A stretch of 64,000 nucleotides of DNA from Amycolatopsis keratiniphila subsp. keratiniphila (GCF_001620365.2 NZ_LQMT02000036.1:124001-188000), one strand, 5' to 3'; counted from the stretch's first letter, positions 32,791 through 41,880 are shown. Numbers and translations are program-made. The notes: a model not told the origin generated them from the letters alone.

Positions 32791-33300
32791 TTAGCGATGC
32801 CACTCCCGGCCTTCGAGCCGAGCCTTCACCCGCTGCAACGTGGTCGCGATGTTGGCCTGATTCGTCCCGGCGCGATCCGGCTCGCCGGTGATGAGGATGG
32901 CGAGCGGGACGAACCACGGCGGCACCCGCAGCCAGTTCGTCACGGTGAGGCGGCTGCCGTCGCCTTCGGGGACGATGTCGTACTCCCACCGCGAAATCGG
33001 CACGAAGAACGGCGTGCGCACCCGGTAGGCGAACCTCCGTCCGGGTTCGGCCTCGACGATCTCGGCGTGGGTGACCCAGCGCCGTCGTCCGTTGCGGTTG
33101 CTGCCTGCGAACCAGTTCCCGACGCGCGCTTCGGTCGCACCGCGGATCCAGCGGGCCTTGCGCAGTTCCTCGGTGCACTCCGACATCGCGACCGGATCGC
33201 TGACGAGCCGGTACACCTGCTCGGGGCCGGTGCCGATGGTGACCTCCCCGGTCGCGATCGGTTCGCTGTAGGTCAGGCTGTCCCTCGGCTTCGTCGCCAT
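32791..33300 (-). CDS. SRPBCC (START-like) family protein
   Basis: The 169-residue protein has the polyketide-cyclase/SRPBCC pattern: GEVTIGTGPEQVYRLVSDPVAM at the N terminus, the loop WFAGSNRNGRRRWVTHAEIVEAEPGRRFAYRV and GSRLTVTNWLRV. Such folds enclose a hydrophobic ligand cavity. The ATG at 33300 has GGGAGG upstream. A second SRPBCC protein is encoded at 38335. Its ligand is unknown. Confidence 0.8.
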   Translation of the reverse strand: MATKPRDSLTYSEPIATGEVTIGTGPEQVYRLVSDPVAMSECTEELRKARWIRGATEARVGNWFAGSNRNGRRRWVTHAEIVEAEPGRRFAYRVRTPFFVPISRWEYDIVPEGDGSRLTVTNWLRVPPWFVPLAILITGEPDRAGTNQANIATTLQRVKARLEGREWHR

Positions 33301-33385
33301 CGCGCCTCCCAGTCGACTTCGCCAGCCCACCAGCAGGAGCCCTGCCGGTCAAGCCCGGCGCGGAAAGCACCGCACGGACGCGGAA

Positions 33386-33844
33386 TCATCGTGCGGCGAT
33401 GAGTGCCTGGGGCGCGGCTTGCTTCATCCGCGTACGAAGCCAGGTCAATTGCCGCGCGGTCTCCTGTTCGTGATCCTCGACGAGGTCGAGCAGTTCCCCG
33501 TCGCGCAGACCCTGCGCCGCCTGGCCCACCACGGTCCAGGTGATGTCGGTGAACGACGAGAGCGCGTACAGGTCCTGCAGGTCCCTCAACAGGCCGACGC
33601 CACCGCTGCGGGTGTCTTCCAGACCCGCGGCGTGGAGCCGTTCGGGCTCCTCTTCACGGTCTTCGCCGTATCGTTCGACGATCGGGGCGAGCGCCTCGGT
33701 CTGCCGGTCGATCCGTCCGGCGAGCAGCAGGCACGTGTGCTCGACGTCGGGCTCCTCGCCGTGGCCGCGGCCGACCTCCCGGAAGGCGTCGGCGAGGGTG
33801 TTCAGCGAAGTGTGCAGGAGCCCGAGGTAAGTCGCGAGATGCAT
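33386..33844 (-). CDS. Helical protein paired with molybdopterin oxidoreductase
   Basis: The 152-residue protein is almost entirely amphipathic helix (HLATYLGLLHTSLNTLADAF, LLAGRIDRQTEALAPIVERYG, LLDLVEDHEQETARQLTWLRTRMKQ) and looks like a ferritin- or DinB-like four-helix bundle, though no complete metal-ligand set is clear. It starts three bases after the oxidoreductase stop, so the two are co-transcribed. It may be a chaperone or a subunit for that enzyme; this is inference from position only. Confidence 0.65.
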   Translation of the reverse strand: MHLATYLGLLHTSLNTLADAFREVGRGHGEEPDVEHTCLLLAGRIDRQTEALAPIVERYGEDREEEPERLHAAGLEDTRSGGVGLLRDLQDLYALSSFTDITWTVVGQAAQGLRDGELLDLVEDHEQETARQLTWLRTRMKQAAPQALIAAR

Positions 33845-33847
33845 GGG

Positions 33848-36190
33848 TCAGCCCTCCACCTTGCGGACGCGGACGGCACCGATCTTGAACAGCGGCTGTT
33901 TGGACACCGGATCCCATTCGGTCATGGTCAGTTCGTTGGCGGCGCGGGGACGGCCTTCGCCGCCGGTGTCCCAATAGCCGTAGTGGAACGGCAGGAACAC
34001 GACGCCGGGACGGACCCGGCCGATCCGGGCCGGCACTTCGACACCGCCCCTGGCCGACTCGACCCGGACGAGATCCCCGTCCGTGACTCCGAGTTCGGCG
34101 GCGTCGGCCGCGGCGAGTTCCGCCCACGGTTCTGGCGCGGCCCGCCGGAGCTTCGGGGCACGGCCGGTCTTGGTCCGCGTGTGGAAGTGGTACACCGTGC
34201 GCCCGGTCGTGCAGACGAACGGATACCGCTCGCCGGGCTCCTCCGGCGGAGCCGTGTACTCCGCGGCCTTGAGGAACGCGCGTCCGTCCGGGTGCAGCGC
34301 CTTGTGTTCCTGAGCCGAAACCGTCCCGCCGGTGAGCAGGTCGTGACCGAAGTCCTCGCAGACGTCCGAATTCGTGGGGAAGACGCCGTCCGCGTAGAGC
34401 CGTTCGGTGCCGTCCGGCCGTTCGCTGTCGCAGGGCCATTGGATCCCGCTGCCGCCACGGAGTTTCTCGTACGACAGCCCGCTGTAGTCACACAACCGGC
34501 CCCGGCTGCACTCCTGCCAGGCGCGGAAGGCGTCCTCGGGGGTCCGCCAGCCGATCAGCGCATCGCCGTCACGGTCACGGAAGTCCATCCGCCGCGCGTA
34601 GTCGAGGAAGATGTCCAGGTCGGCCCGCGCTTCGCCGGGCGGCTCGACGGCCTTCTCCGACAGATGCACCGTGCGGTTGGCGTTGGTGAAGGTCCCCTGT
34701 TTCTCGCCCCAGAGCGCGGCGGGGAGGACGACGTCGGCGAACTCGGCCGTCTCGGTCCGGAAACCGTCCTGCACCACGACGAACAGCTCCTCCTTGCCGA
34801 GGATTTCGCGGATCCGCGGCAGTTCCGGCATGGAGACGGCGGGATTCGTCGCCGAGATCCACAGGAACCGGATCGAGCCCTGTTCGGCGTACCGCCAGAT
34901 CTGCATGGCGTGCGTCGGCGGCGACCAGTGCGGGATGGTCAGCTCATCGACGTTCCACAGTTCGGCCAGTTGCCGGACATGGTCGGGGTTCTCCCAGTTG
35001 CGGAAGCCGGGGAGATCGCCGTCGGCACCGCATTCGCGCGTGTTCTGCGCGGTGGGCTGGCCGTTCATCTGCAGCACCCCGCCGCCCGGCTTGCCGAGCA
35101 TGCCGCGCAGCAGATGGAGGTTGTTGACCTGGCAAGACGCCGCGGTGGCCTGGTGTGACTGGTAGAAGCCCTGCAGAACGGTCGACAGCACCCGCTCGGA
35201 CGTGCCGAAGATCTCCGCTGCGCGCACCAGCGCATCCGGCTCGATCCCGCAGATCTCGCCGACGTGCGCGGGCGTGTACGGCTCGACGGTCTTTTCGAGT
35301 TCGGAGAAGCCGAGGGTGTGCGCGGAAATGTAGTCCTCGTCGAGCCACTTGTTCACGATCAGTTCGCGGACCAGGCCGTTCATCAGGGCCTGATTGGTGC
35401 CGGGCAGCGGGGCGAGATGGAGGCCACCGGACTCCACCGCCGCCTCGGCGACCTTCGTCCGCCTGGGGTCGACGGCGACGACCACGGGCGGCTCGGGTCC
35501 GGCGAGCCGGTCGAGGATCCGGCTCCACAGCACGGTCTGCGTCTCGGCCATGTTGTGGCCGAAGAGGAAAAGCGCGTCGCAGTGGTCGATGTCGGCGTAC
35601 GTCCCTGGCTGGCCGTCGGAGCCGAAGCTCTCCTTCATCGCGGCGGCGGAGGTGGCCGTGCACAGCCTGGTGTTGCCGTCCATATGCGGGGTGCCGAGGC
35701 CTGCTTTGCCGATGACGCCAAGCGTGTAGTACTCCTCCAGGAACAGCTGCCCGCTGGTGTAGAACCCGTGCGACAGCGGCCCGGCGTCGTCCAGCAGTTC
35801 CTTGGAACGCCGCACGATCAGGTCCATCGCGGTGTCCCAGCCGGTTTCCACCAGCTCGCCGTCGCGCCGGATCAACGGCCGCGTCAGCCGGTCCTTCCCG
35901 TTCCACTGCCACGAGCCGTAGAGCCCCTTGGGCCCCATCCGGCCGTGGTTGACCAGGTCGGTCTCGCGGCCGCGGACGCCGACCATCCTGCCGTCCTTCA
36001 CCGCGATGTCGCACGCGCAGCCGTTGCTGCACAGGACGCAGGCGGAGCGGACCCAGCGGTCCACATCGGATTCCCCGACACCCTCCTCGAGATGGATGTC
36101 CGCTCTGCGAGGCCAAGCGTCCCCTCGCTGGTACGGGGTCCGCTCTCCCCAGACCTCCGCGATGCGCTCCGGTACCCCGTCTCCGTTCAT
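33848..36190 (-). CDS. Molybdopterin oxidoreductase (nitrate reductase / formate dehydrogenase type)
   Basis: The 780-residue enzyme has the N-terminal iron-sulfur motif CVLCSNGC (Cys51, Cys54, Cys58), the molybdopterin-binding domains (GHNMAETQTVLWSRIL, AVDPRRTKVAE, LPGTNQALMNGL, LLRGMLGKPGGGVLQMNGQPTAQN) and the C-terminal dinucleotide-binding domain (ADAAELGVTDGDLVRVES). The residue expected to be the fourth cluster Cys is Gly86 in NHGRMGPKG, as judged against GRLCxKG in other members. There is no Tat signal, so it is cytoplasmic. The substrate is not evident; an assimilatory nitrate reductase role is only one option. Confidence 0.85.
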   Translation of the reverse strand: MNGDGVPERIAEVWGERTPYQRGDAWPRRADIHLEEGVGESDVDRWVRSACVLCSNGCACDIAVKDGRMVGVRGRETDLVNHGRMGPKGLYGSWQWNGKDRLTRPLIRRDGELVETGWDTAMDLIVRRSKELLDDAGPLSHGFYTSGQLFLEEYYTLGVIGKAGLGTPHMDGNTRLCTATSAAAMKESFGSDGQPGTYADIDHCDALFLFGHNMAETQTVLWSRILDRLAGPEPPVVVAVDPRRTKVAEAAVESGGLHLAPLPGTNQALMNGLVRELIVNKWLDEDYISAHTLGFSELEKTVEPYTPAHVGEICGIEPDALVRAAEIFGTSERVLSTVLQGFYQSHQATAASCQVNNLHLLRGMLGKPGGGVLQMNGQPTAQNTRECGADGDLPGFRNWENPDHVRQLAELWNVDELTIPHWSPPTHAMQIWRYAEQGSIRFLWISATNPAVSMPELPRIREILGKEELFVVVQDGFRTETAEFADVVLPAALWGEKQGTFTNANRTVHLSEKAVEPPGEARADLDIFLDYARRMDFRDRDGDALIGWRTPEDAFRAWQECSRGRLCDYSGLSYEKLRGGSGIQWPCDSERPDGTERLYADGVFPTNSDVCEDFGHDLLTGGTVSAQEHKALHPDGRAFLKAAEYTAPPEEPGERYPFVCTTGRTVYHFHTRTKTGRAPKLRRAAPEPWAELAAADAAELGVTDGDLVRVESARGGVEVPARIGRVRPGVVFLPFHYGYWDTGGEGRPRAANELTMTEWDPVSKQPLFKIGAVRVRKVEG

Positions 36191-36244
36191 GTGGAAGCCG
36201 TACCACGCCGCTCATCAGCCGAAACACCGGACAAAGCGGACGGG

Positions 36245-36880
36245 TCAAGTGGCCGGTTCCGCCGGGAAGACGACCTGGAAGCCCAGCGCCCGCAGCATCT
36301 GCGTGAGCATCGCCCTGGTGTTGGCTTTGGCGCGTTCGAGCAGGCCGGAGTGCTGCGCGGCTTCGCCGATCCGTTTCTCCGCGGCGAGATGGAACGGCCG
36401 CTGATCCTGAACGGACACCAGTGCGCCGAGCCGGTCGATCAGGCCGCGCTCCTGGCCGAAGACGTAGCTGCGTGCGTTGTCCAGATTGGGTTTCGCCAAT
36501 TTCGGTTCGGGCAGCCGTACCTCGACCGTCCGCCGGTCTTCGGACACGGTCAGCGCGTTGTCCACCAGGGGCCCGAAATCGACGTACGCGTCGACGGAAC
36601 CCGCCGCGACGAACAGCGTGCGTTCCCCGGCGATGCTCGCGGGCACCCACGCGACGTCCTTCTCGATGTCCACGACGACCTGATAGTCACCGACGGCCGC
36701 GTGGTACTGGCTCAGATCCCGGACCGCCTGGAGCACCGCGGGCTGCGAACGGTCCACAGTGGACGTTCCGAACGGGTCGAGCTTCGGCAGGAGCCCGGTG
36801 ATCTGCAGTGCCGCCGCAAGGATCAGGAGCGCGGCCACCGCGAACGCCCCGAGACGTACCCAGCGTTTCTTCACGCCCAC
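36245..36880 (-). CDS. DUF4230-like membrane-anchored protein
   Basis: The 211-residue protein begins with basic residues and a membrane helix (AFAVAALLILAAALQITGLLP). The extracytoplasmic part has the DUF4230 pattern (LQAVRDLSQYHAAVGDYQVVVDIEKD, LFVAAGSVDAYVDFGPL, VEVRLPEPKLAKPNLD, ARANTRAMLTQMLRALGF-like end). The function of this family is unknown. GTG at 36880 has GAGAGG five bases upstream; GTG at 36874 is the alternative. It is divergent from the mannosyltransferase gene. Confidence 0.75.
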   Translation of the reverse strand: MGVKKRWVRLGAFAVAALLILAAALQITGLLPKLDPFGTSTVDRSQPAVLQAVRDLSQYHAAVGDYQVVVDIEKDVAWVPASIAGERTLFVAAGSVDAYVDFGPLVDNALTVSEDRRTVEVRLPEPKLAKPNLDNARSYVFGQERGLIDRLGALVSVQDQRPFHLAAEKRIGEAAQHSGLLERAKANTRAMLTQMLRALGFQVVFPAEPAT

Positions 36881-36991
36881 CACCGCCTCTCGTCGGCGGG
36901 GAGTACCCGGCGGACGCGGCTCCGAAGCGTCGGAGGCGGATTCCCGTACGATCGGCGGAACCGGGTTTCGCACTTGGAGTAGTTTGGCCGC

Positions 36992-38431
36992 ATGCAGAAC
37001 GTCTTGCCCGCGCCGGAGAAGGCCGGGCTGAACATCTCGGCGTTGCACTGGGCGGGTTTCCTCGGAATCGCCGTACTCGTGCTGGTCACGTCCGGGATCG
37101 GCCTGCCCTCCGTGCTGGTGGTGGCGCTGGGCGTCGCCGGGATGGCCACCCTCGTGCTGTCCTGGCTCGGCATCGGACGGCTCGCCGCCGGGCTGCCCGA
37201 GCGGCGGCTGTACTGGATCGCGGTCTCGTGGTGCGCGCCGCTGCTCGTCGCGCGCCCCCTGTTCAGCGGCGACATCAACAGCTACCTCGCACAAGGACTG
37301 ATCGCGGCCAAGGGGCTGGACACCTATCTCGTGGGGCCCGCCGAGGCACTCGGCGCCGATTCCCCGGTGACGATGGCGGTGAGCCACTACTGGCGGGACA
37401 CGCCCGCACCGTACGGGCCGGCGTTCGTCGCGCTGGCCCGTACGATCGCCCAGATCGCCGGGGACGCCTTCGTGCCGACGGTGCTGCTCCACCGGCTGCT
37501 GGGCCTGATCGGGATCGTGCTCATGGCGTGGGCGCTCCCCCGGCTCGCCCGCCGCGTCGGGGTCTCGCCGTCGATCGCGTTGTGGCTGGCCGTGCTCAAC
37601 CCGCTGGTGCTCTGGCACGTCGTGGCGGGCGTGCACAACGACGGGCTCATGGTCGGGCTGATGGTCGCCGGGCTGGAACTCGTCCTCATGGGCGCGGCGA
37701 AGACCGGCGCGGCCCGGCCCGCCCTGATCGCGGCGGGTGTGATCGCGGTGAGCGCGGCCGCGAACATCAAGATCGTGGCCGTCGCGGGCCTGCTGTTCGT
37801 CGGCGTCGACCTGTTCCGCCGGGCGACGCCCGCCGGCCGGGTGGCGGTCGCGCTCGGGCTGCCCGCCGGATTCGCCGCCGTCACCGCGGCGATCTCGCTC
37901 GGCAGCGGGCTCGGCTTCGGCTGGGTTCGCGTGCTGTCCGGCGTCTCTGGCCAGGTCCACAGCTGGATGGCGCCAACCAACGAACTCGGCTTCCTCGTGG
38001 GCGGGGTCGGCAAGATCTTCGGGGCCGACCTGACCGACAGCGCGATCGAGGTGTTCTCGCTCATCGGCGCGATCCTCGGTCTCGCCGTCGGCGCCAGGCT
38101 GCTGTGGCTCACGTACCGGGAGAAGTTGCACCCGCTCTACGCCGCGGGCCTGACCTTCGCCGCGATGCTGGTCCTCGGGCCGGTCATGCAGCCCTGGTAT
38201 CTCCTGTGGACGGTCGCGTTGCTCGCCGTGAGCCTCACGACCGACCGCGGGCGGTGGATCCTCGCCGTCGTCAGCGCCGTGTTCGGCGTGCTGCTCCCGC
38301 CCGCGAACGGCGGCGCCGTGTCCTTGGCGCTGGGCTACCTGATCGCCGTCGTGCTCATCGGCGGCACCTTGTTCGTGCTCAAGCGGAAAGGCCTCTTGCC
38401 GGAGATCAGGTTCCGCAAGAGCCGGACGTAA
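36992..38431 (+). CDS. MptB-like polyprenol-phosphomannose alpha-1,6-mannosyltransferase
   Basis: The 479-residue membrane protein has about 12 hydrophobic segments and the GT-C features of the mycobacterial MptA/MptB family: the first loop FSGDINSYLAQG with an acidic pair, DTPAPYGPAFVALA and NPLVLWHVVAGVHNDGLMVGLM. These enzymes extend the mannan core of lipomannan in the envelope of mycolic-acid relatives and other actinobacteria, using polyprenyl-phosphomannose. The last 97 bases overlap the convergent SRPBCC gene. Confidence 0.85.
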   Translation: MQNVLPAPEKAGLNISALHWAGFLGIAVLVLVTSGIGLPSVLVVALGVAGMATLVLSWLGIGRLAAGLPERRLYWIAVSWCAPLLVARPLFSGDINSYLAQGLIAAKGLDTYLVGPAEALGADSPVTMAVSHYWRDTPAPYGPAFVALARTIAQIAGDAFVPTVLLHRLLGLIGIVLMAWALPRLARRVGVSPSIALWLAVLNPLVLWHVVAGVHNDGLMVGLMVAGLELVLMGAAKTGAARPALIAAGVIAVSAAANIKIVAVAGLLFVGVDLFRRATPAGRVAVALGLPAGFAAVTAAISLGSGLGFGWVRVLSGVSGQVHSWMAPTNELGFLVGGVGKIFGADLTDSAIEVFSLIGAILGLAVGARLLWLTYREKLHPLYAAGLTFAAMLVLGPVMQPWYLLWTVALLAVSLTTDRGRWILAVVSAVFGVLLPPANGGAVSLALGYLIAVVLIGGTLFVLKRKGLLPEIRFRKSRT

Positions 38432-38880
38432 CGGCTCCATCGAGCGGGCGTCTCGACCGTGCCGGTGAGTTCACGCTCGGCACGGTCGAGGCAGTCTTCC
38501 AACAGGGCGTCGTGCATCGGCCGCCACAGCAGCGGATACGTCAGCCAAGCGGGATGCCGGAGCCGCAGCACCATGAGGTGCGCGAGTTCGGTCTTCCCGT
38601 TTTCGGTCGTCCGCAGGGTGAATTCGTGGAATCCGTCGAAGCCGCGCGGCGCGGTGAACCGGAACCGCACCGACTTCCCGGGTTCGTAGGACTCGACGTG
38701 ATACCGCACCGGCCCATGCCCGCCGGTCGCTCCCACCCCGAGCGGCCGGTCGAACCGCATCGGCGGCCACGCGTCGACGGGCCAGAGCCGGTCACCGTCC
38801 GTGGACAGCGTGTCGATCAGCGCGCCGACGCGTTCCTGTTCCACATCGACGATCCGGTGATGCCTGTTCCATACGCGCAT
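38335..38880 (-). CDS. SRPBCC family protein (DUF2867-like)
   Basis: The 181-residue protein starts MRVWNRHHRIVDVEQERVG and contains VDAWPPMRFDRPLGVGA and VRYHVESYEPGKSVRFRFTAPRGFDGFHEF, typical of START-like ligand-binding proteins. It is divergent from a TetR gene 60 bases away and is its probable target. Its 3' end overlaps the mannosyltransferase gene by 97 bases, an unusually long tail-to-tail overlap; the last 30 residues carry no family signature. Confidence 0.75.
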   Translation of the reverse strand: MRVWNRHHRIVDVEQERVGALIDTLSTDGDRLWPVDAWPPMRFDRPLGVGATGGHGPVRYHVESYEPGKSVRFRFTAPRGFDGFHEFTLRTTENGKTELAHLMVLRLRHPAWLTYPLLWRPMHDALLEDCLDRAERELTGTVETPARWSRYVRLLRNLISGKRPFRLSTNKVPPMSTTAIR

Positions 38881-38897
38881 TCGCGCCTCCCAGTTCT

Positions 38898-38936
38898 AGA
38901 GACCTTCCCCTAAAAAGATAGTAGAGGATAGTCTCT
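38898..38936. promoter_or_regulatory. AGAGAC...GTCTCT repeat between SRPBCC and TetR genes
   Basis: AGAGAC (38898-38903) and GTCTCT (38931-38936) form an inverted repeat around an AT-rich centre, in the 60-base gap between divergent genes. The AT-rich stretch probably contains both promoters. It is a plausible TetR operator. Confidence 0.45.
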
Positions 38937-38940
38937 GAAA

Positions 38941-39522
38941 ATGGGACGGCCACCGCGGCACACCGCCGACGACTTCCTCGACGCCGCAGTGCGGATCTTC
39001 GCCACCGAAGGTGCGGCCGGGGTGACCATGTCCGCCGTCGCCCGCGAGGTCGGCGCGCCGAGCGGGTCGATCTACCACCGCTTCCCCGGTCGTCCGGCGC
39101 TGCTCGCCGCTGTCTGGCTCCGCACCCTCGACGGCTTCCAGCAGGGCTACCTCGAAGCGCTCGAACAGGAACCGGCCGTCGAAGCAGCCGTCGAGGCCGC
39201 CGCGCAGGTCGTCCGGTGGTGCCGCGCCCATCCCGCCGAAGCGAAGCTGCTCTACGGGGGCGACAGGGCACTCGGCCTCGAGGACTGGAGTGCCGAGGAT
39301 CGCGCCCGTGTCGATGCCGCCAACCACAGGCTCGACACGGCGATCACCAAGGTGCTGCGGACACTGCGTCCACTGACCGGCCGGAGCACCGACGAACTGA
39401 TGCTCGCCCTCGTCGATCTCCCCTATGCCGCGGTGAAGAGACATCTCGACCGCGGCGAGGCACCGCCGCCGCGCACCGTCGACCTGGTGACGAGGACGAC
39501 CCGCACGTTGCTGACGGGCTGA
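38941..39522 (+). CDS. TetR family regulator
   Basis: The 193-residue protein has a typical N-terminal TetR HTH (FLDAAVRIFATEGAAGVTMSAVAREVGAPSGSIYHRFPGRPALLAAVW) and a helical ligand-binding C-terminal domain. It is divergent from the SRPBCC gene and likely represses it and itself. It ends two bases before the convergent LysR gene. Confidence 0.88.
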   Translation: MGRPPRHTADDFLDAAVRIFATEGAAGVTMSAVAREVGAPSGSIYHRFPGRPALLAAVWLRTLDGFQQGYLEALEQEPAVEAAVEAAAQVVRWCRAHPAEAKLLYGGDRALGLEDWSAEDRARVDAANHRLDTAITKVLRTLRPLTGRSTDELMLALVDLPYAAVKRHLDRGEAPPPRTVDLVTRTTRTLLTG

Positions 39523-39524
39523 GC

Positions 39525-40427
39525 TCAGGTCCGGGCGGGGATCACGAGGGAGAACTCCCCGCTGTCGACGAGATCCAGCAACAGCCGGGCGGCCCGGCTC
39601 GGCGGCCGCTCTCCCCTGGTGGCGATGGTCAGCGGCCAGGTGAGGCCGGGCTCGTCGAGCGGGATCGTCCGGACACCGGAGAGCAATTTGAGATCGGGCA
39701 CGACGGCGACGCCGAGCCCCGCCGCGACATACGACGGCACGGCGCGCAGGTCGGCGACCTCGACGATGACCCGCCGCGGCGCCCCGAGCGCCTCGAAAGC
39801 GCGATCCAGGGCCACCCGGTTGCCGAAACCGCGGGGGTTGTCCACGAACGACTCGCCCGCGAGGTCGGCCAAGGTCAGCGACCCCCGTCCACCCAGCCGG
39901 TGGCCGTCGGGCAGCACGGCGACGAACGGCGCCGAACCGAGCAGTTTGGCTTCGAGTCCGGCCAGATCGGATTCGGGCAGGCCGAGGAGGGCGACGTCGA
40001 GCCTGCCCTGACGCAGGTCCTCGGCGAGCCCGGTCGAGCCGGTGATCGACACCGAAACATGCAGGTCGACCAGCGGATAGCGGCGGTGGAACGCGCCGAG
40101 CAGATCGGGCAGATCGAGATCACCGACGCTGGTCAGGGTGCCGATGCGGAGACTGCCCCGCAGGCCGGCGGAGGCGTCGGTGACCACCTCGCGCGCCCTG
40201 TCGAAGGCTTCCAGCGCGGCCTTCGCCTCGGGCAGGAACACCTTGCCCGCCGAGGAGAGCTCGACCCTTCGGGTGGACCGATCGAACAGCTTGACCCCCA
40301 GTTCGCCTTCGAGGGCCTGGATCGTCGCCGAAACGGTGGACTGCACCGCGTACAACCGCTGGGCGGCGCGAGTGAAGCTGAGCTCCTCGGCGACGGCGAC
40401 GAAGCATTCGAGCTGACGGGTCTCCAC
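39525..40427 (-). CDS. LysR family regulator of the adjacent exporter
   Basis: The 300-residue protein begins METRQLECFVAVAEELSFTRAAQRLYAVQSTVSATIQALEGELGVKLFDRS, a standard LysR HTH, followed by the periplasmic-binding-type effector domain (LRIGTLTSVGDLDLPDLLGAFHRRYP). It is divergent from an MFS exporter gene with a palindrome in between, the usual plan for a LysR regulator and its target. The effector is unknown. Confidence 0.9.
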   Translation of the reverse strand: METRQLECFVAVAEELSFTRAAQRLYAVQSTVSATIQALEGELGVKLFDRSTRRVELSSAGKVFLPEAKAALEAFDRAREVVTDASAGLRGSLRIGTLTSVGDLDLPDLLGAFHRRYPLVDLHVSVSITGSTGLAEDLRQGRLDVALLGLPESDLAGLEAKLLGSAPFVAVLPDGHRLGGRGSLTLADLAGESFVDNPRGFGNRVALDRAFEALGAPRRVIVEVADLRAVPSYVAAGLGVAVVPDLKLLSGVRTIPLDEPGLTWPLTIATRGERPPSRAARLLLDLVDSGEFSLVIPART

Positions 40428-40435
40428 GGCTTCGA

Positions 40436-40454
40436 TTATCGCATCTGCCGATAA
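40436..40454. promoter_or_regulatory. LysR-type operator TTATCG-N7-CGATAA
   Basis: The 6-bp arms (40436-40441 and 40449-40454) are perfect and start nine bases upstream of the LysR start codon. The site fits the T-N11-A rule for LysR boxes. It lies between divergent LysR and MFS genes. Confidence 0.65.
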
Positions 40455-40509
40455 CTCTGACCAGGATTGTTCGTTGGACTTGGATGATCCGAAGACTCAC
40501 AGTGGAGAC

Positions 40510-41721
40510 ATGCTGAACAGTGTCGCCCTCCCCCGTCCCGCGTTCCGGCGGATCAGCCACGGTCGCGGTTTCTGGGTCATCGCGGCGGCCTACGCCGCCT
40601 CACTCGCCTTCTCCACCGTCCCGACCCCGCTCTACGTCCTCTACCAGCAGCGCGACGGTTTCCCGACCTACGTCGTGACCATCGTCTTCGCGGCGTACGC
40701 CGTCGGTGTGATGGGCAGCCTGTATCTCGCCGGCCATGTCAGCGACTGGCTGGGACGACGGCGGGTGATCCTCGCCGCGACCTTGGCCCAGGCGCTGTCC
40801 GCGACGCTTTTCCTGGCGTGGCCCGACGTTCCCGGCCTGATCCTGGCCAGGCTCGTCGGCGGCGCGGGTATCGGAGCGCTGACCGCGACCGCCACCGCGC
40901 ACCTGTCCGAGCTCCGCGCCGTCGCCCGGCCGCGGGAGGACCACGGCCGCGCGGGACTGATCGCGACCGTCGTCAACATGGGCGGGCTGGCGCTCGGACC
41001 GCTGTTCGGCGGCGTGTTCGCGAGCTATTCGGCCGAGCCGCTCACCACTCCGTTCGTGTTCTTCCTGGTCCTGCTGCTCGCCGCGGCCATCGCCGTCGCG
41101 CTCGTGCCGGAAACCGTGGAGCGCGCCGAAGAACGGCCCGCCTACCGGCCGCAGCGCGTGTCACTGCCGTCGAGCGCGCGGCCCGCCTTCTTCGGCGCGG
41201 CGATCGGCGCCTTCGCGGCGTTCGCGATCACCGGTCTGTTCATGGCGCTGACGCCGACATTGCTGGCGCAGGGCATGCACGAGAGTTCGCGGCTGCTGGC
41301 CGGTCTCGCGTCGTTTTCCGTCTTCCTCGCGGCGGCCGTGGCTCAGGTGCTCTTCGCCGGTCTGGCCAGGAAAACCCAGCTGCGGCTCGGCCTCGGGCTG
41401 ATGGTGAGCGGGCTGGTGGCGTTGCCGGTCGCGGTGACGACGTCCCAGCTGTGGCTCTTCGTCGCGGGCGGGATCGTGGCGGGTGCCGGCGTCGGGCTGG
41501 GCTTCCGCGCCTCGGTGGCCACCGTCGCCGCCCTCGCCGAACCGCCGGTGCGCGGTGAGGTCCTCGCCGCCCTGTTCCTGGCCGCCTACGCCGGGCTGGT
41601 CCTGCCCATCCTGCTCGTCGGCATCGCGCTGATCTGGCTGCCGAGCGCGTGGGCGCTGATCGGATTCTCGGTGCTGGAGCTGGGTTTGCTCGCCTGGTCG
41701 GCCCCCAAGGTGCTGACCTGA
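40510..41721 (+). CDS. MFS transporter, drug-efflux type
   Basis: The 403-residue protein has about 12 membrane segments, the MFS loop AGHVSDWLGRRRVILA and the helix-5 region GLIATVVNMGGLALGPLFGG, common in proton-driven drug exporters. The ATG at 40510 has GTGGAG upstream; a start at 40474 would add 12 non-family residues. It is divergent from, and probably controlled by, the LysR gene. Confidence 0.88.
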   Translation: MLNSVALPRPAFRRISHGRGFWVIAAAYAASLAFSTVPTPLYVLYQQRDGFPTYVVTIVFAAYAVGVMGSLYLAGHVSDWLGRRRVILAATLAQALSATLFLAWPDVPGLILARLVGGAGIGALTATATAHLSELRAVARPREDHGRAGLIATVVNMGGLALGPLFGGVFASYSAEPLTTPFVFFLVLLLAAAIAVALVPETVERAEERPAYRPQRVSLPSSARPAFFGAAIGAFAAFAITGLFMALTPTLLAQGMHESSRLLAGLASFSVFLAAAVAQVLFAGLARKTQLRLGLGLMVSGLVALPVAVTTSQLWLFVAGGIVAGAGVGLGFRASVATVAALAEPPVRGEVLAALFLAAYAGLVLPILLVGIALIWLPSAWALIGFSVLELGLLAWSAPKVLT

Positions 41722-41823
41722 CCGTCCACAATGGCGCGCCCGCGTGGTGACCCTCGTCAAACCGGCGGGCGATCCACGCGGGCGATGTGCCATCCTGGTG
41801 ACGGAACCTCCTCAACGAGGTCC

Positions 41824-41866
41824 CCGGACGAGTGGGTGCCGTACCCGGCCAGCGACAAGACGGCGC
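41824..41866 (+). promoter_or_regulatory. Guanidine-III riboswitch (ykkC-III)
   Basis: The segment starts CCGGACGAG and contains TGCCGTACCCGG and GACAAGACGGCGC, which match the conserved blocks of the guanidine-III class almost base for base (for comparison, the crystallised Thermobifida fusca example). CCGG pairs with CCGG across the pseudoknot region and GCCGT with ACGGC, giving the expected fold. It ends a few bases before the GGGAG ribosome site of an SMR exporter, the typical partner of this class, so guanidine binding should control its translation. Confidence 0.88.
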
Positions 41867-41880
41867 TCTGGGAGCGCGTC

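Noticed and set aside
36881..38440. N-terminal extension of the DUF4230-like frame to 731 residues
   Set aside because: The extra residues are the antisense of the mannosyltransferase gene and carry no domain; the real start is near 36880.
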